This document shows, piece after piece, positions 59,772 through 64,000 of a stretch of DNA of 64,000 bases. This DNA is from Bacteroidota bacterium. Lineage in GTDB: Bacteria > Bacteroidota > Bacteroidia > Chitinophagales > Chitinophagaceae. Both the position numbers and the translations under genes were made by a program. The stretch spans positions 186,001-250,000 of the forward strand of contig JACPEA010000011.1 in NCBI GenBank assembly GCA_016183765.1, read 5' to 3'. Below the pieces are notes generated by a model. It saw nothing but the letters and a program-made list of their open reading frames with translations. It did no database searches and was not told where the DNA came from. How positions within the stretch are numbered: position 1 is the first letter of the stretch; every line of letters begins with the position of its first letter.

Positions 59772-61304
59772 TTATTTAAGATGGTTCTGCGAGGCAAGAA
59801 AAGCCTGCCAGTCGTCCAGCATACTGCCTTTCAGCACCCGCGGAAATTTGTGCTGACCACCAACTTTCCCTTTGAGCTGCATGAAATCCATGAACTGTTT
59901 TTCGCTAAGCACATGGAGTCTTACCTCTTTCAGTGCACTTTTTCTTTCAACGGCATAATCATCATTCAGTTCTTTCAGATGGTCATCGATCTTGTTGGCT
60001 AACAGGGTAGCATTTACCGTATCATTACAGGCCACATACCAGTGGTGCGCAAAAAAGTTACCATGCGGCACACCCGCAACCGTGAATTCGGGTATGCAGA
60101 TATTCAATTCTTCACTTGCCAGCTGAATGGCTTTGTTCATATTTTCAACACTCAGGTGTTCACCTACCAGGCTAAGAAAATGTTTGGTGCGGCCTGTGAT
60201 CACGATCTCGCATCTTTCCTTATCCACAAACCGGATCGTATCACCAATCAGGTAACGCCATGTGCCGGCCGCAGTACTGATGAGCAGTGCATAATCTTTT
60301 CCTTCCTCCACTTCATGTATCATGAGCGCTTCGGGGTTGGCAACCATTTCGCCGTCTGCATCAAAGTTCTTTTCATCAAAAGGAACGAATTCCATAAAGA
60401 TATGCTCACCGGTTACCAGCCGCATACCCTGGGCATGCTGCCGTTCCTGGTACGCAATAAAACCTTCGCTGGCCAGGTAGGTCTCTATGTAGGTGATGGG
60501 TTTGCCCAGTAGTTTTTCAAAGCCTTTTTTATAAGGCTCAAAACTCACGCCTCCATGCACAAAAAAAGCGAGGTTGGGCCACATTTCGTGGATATTATTG
60601 AGCTGGTAGCGCTGGATAATCATTTCCATACACATCTGTATCCAGGCCGGTACGCCGATCACAAAACCGATATCCCATTGCGGCGCTTTCTCTACGATCT
60701 CTTCCAGTTTTTTATTCCAGTCCTTCTGTTTGGCGATCTCTTTCCCCGGTTTATAAAAAGGCTGGAACCAGAAAGGCGCTTTTTTAACGGTGATGCCGCT
60801 AAGGTCACCAGCATAATAACCCGCTCCTTTCTGCAGGTCTGTACTGCCGCCCAGTGTAAGCCATCCTTTGCTGATAGAGCTGTAAGGGATGTCTTCATAG
60901 GTACGCAGGCTCAGCAGTTGTTTGATCATGACGATCTTGTTACCGCGCAACAGGTCGTTGGTGATGGGGATGTATTTACTGGCCGATTCGCTGGTACCGC
61001 TGCTGAGTGCATAATAACGGATCTTGCCGGGCCAGCATACATCGGGTTTCCCTTCAAGGGTCTTATGCCACCATTCTTTATAGATCTTGTTATAATTAAA
61101 AGTAGGTACCAGTTCCTGGAACTTCTTTCCGGGATGTTTGCTCAGTAGTATCTCATCAAACAGGTATTGCTGGCCGAACTCGGTGAACCGGGCTTTGCGG
61201 AGCAGTTTTTTCAATACTTTGATCTGTTGCCTGCGTGGACTGTTCTGCGGCAAACGGAGTGCTTTTAAAATGGTATTGGGGAGCTTGATATCAAGTATAG
61301 CCAT
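59772..61304 (-). CDS. GH3 family acyl-adenylate-forming protein
   Basis: Protein of 510 residues homologous to plant GH3 auxin/jasmonate-amido synthetases (ANL-type adenylating fold). Features: ATP-binding motif YYALSSGTSESASKYIPIT near residue 98, GGVSFEPYKKG, ITYIETYLASEGFIAYQE, YLIGDTIRFVDKERCEIVITGRTKHFL near 360-385 and a C-terminal domain ending KFPRVLKGSMLDDWQAFLAS. The substrates in Bacteroidota are unknown; carboxylate activation followed by amidation with an amino acid is the family reaction. Upstream of the cyclophilin gene. Confidence 0.9.
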   Translation of the reverse strand: MAILDIKLPNTILKALRLPQNSPRRQQIKVLKKLLRKARFTEFGQQYLFDEILLSKHPGKKFQELVPTFNYNKIYKEWWHKTLEGKPDVCWPGKIRYYALSSGTSESASKYIPITNDLLRGNKIVMIKQLLSLRTYEDIPYSSISKGWLTLGGSTDLQKGAGYYAGDLSGITVKKAPFWFQPFYKPGKEIAKQKDWNKKLEEIVEKAPQWDIGFVIGVPAWIQMCMEMIIQRYQLNNIHEMWPNLAFFVHGGVSFEPYKKGFEKLLGKPITYIETYLASEGFIAYQERQHAQGMRLVTGEHIFMEFVPFDEKNFDADGEMVANPEALMIHEVEEGKDYALLISTAAGTWRYLIGDTIRFVDKERCEIVITGRTKHFLSLVGEHLSVENMNKAIQLASEELNICIPEFTVAGVPHGNFFAHHWYVACNDTVNATLLANKIDDHLKELNDDYAVERKSALKEVRLHVLSEKQFMDFMQLKGKVGGQHKFPRVLKGSMLDDWQAFLASQNHLK

Positions 61305-61385
61305 CGTTAGAAGCAGGGTTTAAGAAAGCACGAAGCTAACGCAAAAGCCGTAATTATGATACGATTTTGATCAGCGGTGGACTTT

Positions 61386-63314
61386 TCAATTCCCCAATTG
61401 GCGGTAATAACGGAACAGGATACGGATATCTCCCCACCAGTCATAATTCCTTGCATACATACGATCGGCCTTCTGTTCTACCAAAGGTGAAACACTCCCC
61501 GGTATGCCTGTTGAAGCCAATACAGCGGGCCTTATGTGCGGAAGTTGATCTGCAGCAGATGCATAGCCCACCCATGTTCTATAACCCAGTAACACCTGGA
61601 AAATATTTTTCAGAAAACCCACTGGATGGATTTGCAGCAGCAGGTGTAACGGAAGCGTTAAGAAAAATACAAAACTGAAGAACAGGTCAGTCACCCTTTT
61701 CATTCTTTGCTGGTGAGGTTGTTCAATGGCATAGGAAAACTCCGGAATAATGATCCCGTTTCCGGGCGCCATTGCCTGACTGCCCACCATTGATCGGCTT
61801 CCCGATACATGAAACAGGAAACGCAGAGGCTGTTTACGGCATAACGTCAATATCGGCAACACTTGTTGCAGGGTAAGATCGCCCACACAAAAGACAACCC
61901 TGCGAAAACGCAGTTTCTCAGCAAGCAGCGGCAGATCGGCCAAACAGCCCAGCGCACCTGTATCGCCAGGCTCCGGCGATATACGGCCGAGCAGCTGCTG
62001 GTCCAGTGTTTCTTTTTCCAGCAAAAGGTGGGCTTGATCGTAATCTCTTTCAGAAGCCACCACCACGGTAAGTCCGGCTGAAACATCCGGTAACCATTCC
62101 GCACCGGGATGGCGAAATATTCTTCTTGTCAATAAAACCAGCAGTGTTGCCAGCAAACTGCCCCACAACATGACACCTCTTGAAAACCGTAAGGTCTCGG
62201 GCAATAATGAGTACACAGACAAGACAGACAATATGGCAAAAACAAGCGACGAGAACATTTGTGATAAGCGTGTACGCAGATCATACATACCCGCAAAAGC
62301 CGCAGCGCCCACAAAAAGCAGGGAAAAAACAGGAAGTGCATAATCCAGAAACGCCACGCCAAAATCCTTCCCGTTACGAAACTGCTGTATCCAGAAAAAC
62401 CTTGTCAGCTGCAGGCTTAGCCAGACAAGCATCCCATCCGCCAGCGGCCATACCAATGGTCGGATCAACCGGTTGATGGCTGCCAGGGCCGCACGTAAAC
62501 CGATGGCCAGTTGCAGAAAAACAGTCAGTGATTTTCCGGCGAGGGTCTGGTAATGTATCCTTACAAACACCAGCATGGCTTCATAAAAATATTTTACATG
62601 ACGCAGGCTATTGTTACCGGAGCTTTCCCCTTTGAAATGAACAATGGTAACACCGGCAAAATACAGGTTCTGGTATCCGGCCTTACGGATACGGAAGCTG
62701 AGATCAATATCTTCCCCATATAAAAAAAAACGTTCGTCAAAACCATGTAATTGCAGCAGCAGGTCGCGCTTTACCAGCATACAAGCCCCTGCCAGCACAT
62801 CAACACGGTGGTTGGCATGTTCATTAAGGTTACCCAGTGCATAACGGTTAAAAATGCCAGAGCGGGGAAACAGGGCGGCCAATCCGCTCAGTTTATATAG
62901 AGACACCAGAGGTGCGGGAAAAGCCCGTTTACTCTCCGGCAGAAAACGGCCATGGCCATCTATCATTCTTACGCCCAGCGCTCCGGCATCGGGCTGTTGT
63001 CTGATATACGCCAGGCAATCCCGCAGCGCATGTTCGGGTAACAGGGTATCCGGATTCAGGAAAAGAACGTATTCCCCCCGGCATAATGGCAGAACCTGGT
63101 TATTGGCCCTGGCAAAACCGGGGTTGGTGCTGTTCTCTATGAACCTGACCGTTGGGAACAGGGGTTTCAGGTAGGCCATACTATCGTCAGAAGAGGCATT
63201 ATCCACCACAACACATTCGGTTTCCAGCGTAGCAGAAGCCCTTAGCACGGTATGCAGGCATTGTTCCAGGAAATACCTGACATTATAATTCACTATGACA
63301 ATGGAGAGTTGCAA
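61386..63314 (-). CDS. GT2 glycosyltransferase fused to a degenerate sugar-phosphate-transferase-like membrane domain
   Basis: Protein of 642 residues. Residues 1-270 form a GT2 enzyme: LSIVIVNYNVRYFLEQCL, CVVVDNASSDDSMAYL, NPGFARANNQVL, YVLFLNPDTLLP (DxD-like) and GFDERFFLYGEDIDLSFRIR. Then come hydrophobic helices at about 270-400, a Rossmann-like region (LTVVVASERDYDQAHLLLEK) and a C-terminal stretch that resembles the polyprenyl-phosphate sugar transferase fold (RMKRVTDLFFSFVFFLTLPL, GYRTWVGY, WWGDIRILFRYY). The catalytic FRSMR-like and Asp-Glu residues of that family are not seen. Role likely in surface polysaccharide synthesis; the fused part may be a membrane anchor or partner-binding module. 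Confidence 0.85.
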   Translation of the reverse strand: MQLSIVIVNYNVRYFLEQCLHTVLRASATLETECVVVDNASSDDSMAYLKPLFPTVRFIENSTNPGFARANNQVLPLCRGEYVLFLNPDTLLPEHALRDCLAYIRQQPDAGALGVRMIDGHGRFLPESKRAFPAPLVSLYKLSGLAALFPRSGIFNRYALGNLNEHANHRVDVLAGACMLVKRDLLLQLHGFDERFFLYGEDIDLSFRIRKAGYQNLYFAGVTIVHFKGESSGNNSLRHVKYFYEAMLVFVRIHYQTLAGKSLTVFLQLAIGLRAALAAINRLIRPLVWPLADGMLVWLSLQLTRFFWIQQFRNGKDFGVAFLDYALPVFSLLFVGAAAFAGMYDLRTRLSQMFSSLVFAILSVLSVYSLLPETLRFSRGVMLWGSLLATLLVLLTRRIFRHPGAEWLPDVSAGLTVVVASERDYDQAHLLLEKETLDQQLLGRISPEPGDTGALGCLADLPLLAEKLRFRRVVFCVGDLTLQQVLPILTLCRKQPLRFLFHVSGSRSMVGSQAMAPGNGIIIPEFSYAIEQPHQQRMKRVTDLFFSFVFFLTLPLHLLLQIHPVGFLKNIFQVLLGYRTWVGYASAADQLPHIRPAVLASTGIPGSVSPLVEQKADRMYARNYDWWGDIRILFRYYRQLGN

Positions 63315-63386
63315 AAGAGCGGATTCGGACTACAAGATACTGGATTCCGGGTAGTGGCGGGATAAACAGACTTGCCATCCTTTTCT

Positions 63387-63394
63387 TACTTTTG
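63387..63394 (+). promoter_or_regulatory. Putative -7 element of the inositol monophosphatase gene (TACTTTTG)
   Basis: TACTTTTGCAGC is only 4 bp from the ATG at 63399, so the message would be leaderless or nearly so. Confidence 0.5.
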
Positions 63395-63398
63395 CAGC

Positions 63399-64000
63399 AT
63401 GATGTTAAAACACGCGTTGCTGAAAGCAACAGAAGCCGGCGCAGCACAACTGACCCGTTATTTTAATGGCGAATTCAAGATCAGTAATAAGGAAGGCATC
63501 AACAACCTCGTTACTGAGGCCGATCATGCGGCAGAGAAAGCCATTTTTGATGTGATCAGGAAAGAATACCCCGATCATTTCATCCTGAGCGAGGAGAGTG
63601 GTGAGATCGTCATGGATTCGGCCTATAAATGGATCATCGATCCGATCGACGGAACCGTGAATTTCGCCAATGGCATCCCCATCTGTTGTGTAAGTATCGG
63701 CGTGGAGCATAACGGGCAGATGGTCATGGGTGCGGTACACAATCCCTTCCTGAATGAGCTTTATTTTGCACAGCACGGTTTTGGCGCTACCCTGAACAAC
63801 AAAAAGATCCATGTCAGCCAAAAAACGGAAGTCATCAGCAGCTGCCTGGTAACCGGTTTCCCTTATACCTATCTTGATATGCCCAACGGACCCATTGAAG
63901 TATTTTCCAAACTGATCCGCAGGGGCGTTCCTGTTCGCAGGCTGGGCAGTGCCGCCATGGACCTCTGCTGGGTGGCTGCCGGAAGATTTGATGGTTTTTA
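63399..64000 (+). CDS. Inositol monophosphatase family protein (3' end beyond the window)
   Basis: The frame is open from ATG 63399 (or ATG 63402) to the window edge, 200 codons. It encodes the FIG/IMPase fold: NLVTEADHAAEKAIFDVI, HFILSEESGEIV with the metal-binding Glu, and the motif WIIDPIDGTVNFANGIPICCVSIGV (DPIDGT) near residues 84-90, then LGSAAMDLCWVAAGRFDGF. It hydrolyses inositol phosphates, or in some homologues PAP or fructose bisphosphate. The last conserved WD motif lies past the edge. Confidence 0.93.
   Translation, partial: MMLKHALLKATEAGAAQLTRYFNGEFKISNKEGINNLVTEADHAAEKAIFDVIRKEYPDHFILSEESGEIVMDSAYKWIIDPIDGTVNFANGIPICCVSIGVEHNGQMVMGAVHNPFLNELYFAQHGFGATLNNKKIHVSQKTEVISSCLVTGFPYTYLDMPNGPIEVFSKLIRRGVPVRRLGSAAMDLCWVAAGRFDGF

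Overview
The window is chromosomal DNA of a member of the Bacteroidota, most likely a Chitinophagaceae-type organism. This is inferred from lineage-typical genes (gldC, DUF6089, an IPExxxVDY protein, Y_Y_Y/two-component-propeller kinases, the uppS-bamA block) and from promoters with the Bacteroidota -7 element TAnnTTTG, sometimes with a TTG 19-20 nt upstream. Coding density is high. No phage, transposase, rRNA operon or CRISPR array was seen.

Region 1 (1-18 kb) is mostly housekeeping on the minus strand: bamA (cut by the window edge), uppS, a DUF6089 barrel protein, nadK, a second BamA-like protein, a CBS protein, an alpha/beta hydrolase, CvpA, YqeY, gldC, a GT4 glycosyltransferase and 3-hydroxybutyryl-CoA dehydrogenase. 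After a plus-strand MerR regulator come mscS, lpxH, a gamma-glutamylcyclotransferase-like gene, a LUD-domain gene, ftsH and rsfS, then birA divergently.

Region 2 (18-37 kb) is rich in signalling. It holds a LytTR regulator beside a propeller/LytS kinase split by one in-frame amber codon; selD, a pterin dehydratase, an M28 peptidase and feoB with a 12-bp tandem repeat; an MFS carrier and a patatin; a membrane protein-kinase-LuxR regulator operon; a serine hydrolase; a 7TM hybrid kinase; and a YkuD-type L,D-transpeptidase.

Region 3 (37-47 kb) has tRNA-Cys(GCA), a UvrD/PcrA helicase, several exported proteins of unknown function and a very large pyruvate:ferredoxin oxidoreductase.

Region 4 (47.3-54.2 kb) is the most interesting part. 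A propeller sensor kinase and a LuxR-type response regulator are flanked by four promoters carrying the same 16-bp inverted repeat (TCACA-N6-TGTGA type). At all four, the centre of the repeat lies exactly 35 bp from the centre of the -7 element, and at three of them a TTG abuts the repeat. The promoters precede two tiny genes, a cytochrome c lipoprotein, a YD-like lipoprotein and a small secreted protein. I propose that this is a self-contained, undescribed regulon of the adjacent two-component system.

Region 5 (54.3-64 kb) has nfu; a pnuC/nadR-like NAD salvage pair split by a four-helix-bundle gene lying between perfect 30-bp inverted repeats; mtgA; a LysE exporter; a cyclophilin; a GH3 enzyme; a GT2 glycosyltransferase fused to a degenerate sugar-phosphate-transferase-like domain; and the start of an inositol monophosphatase gene.
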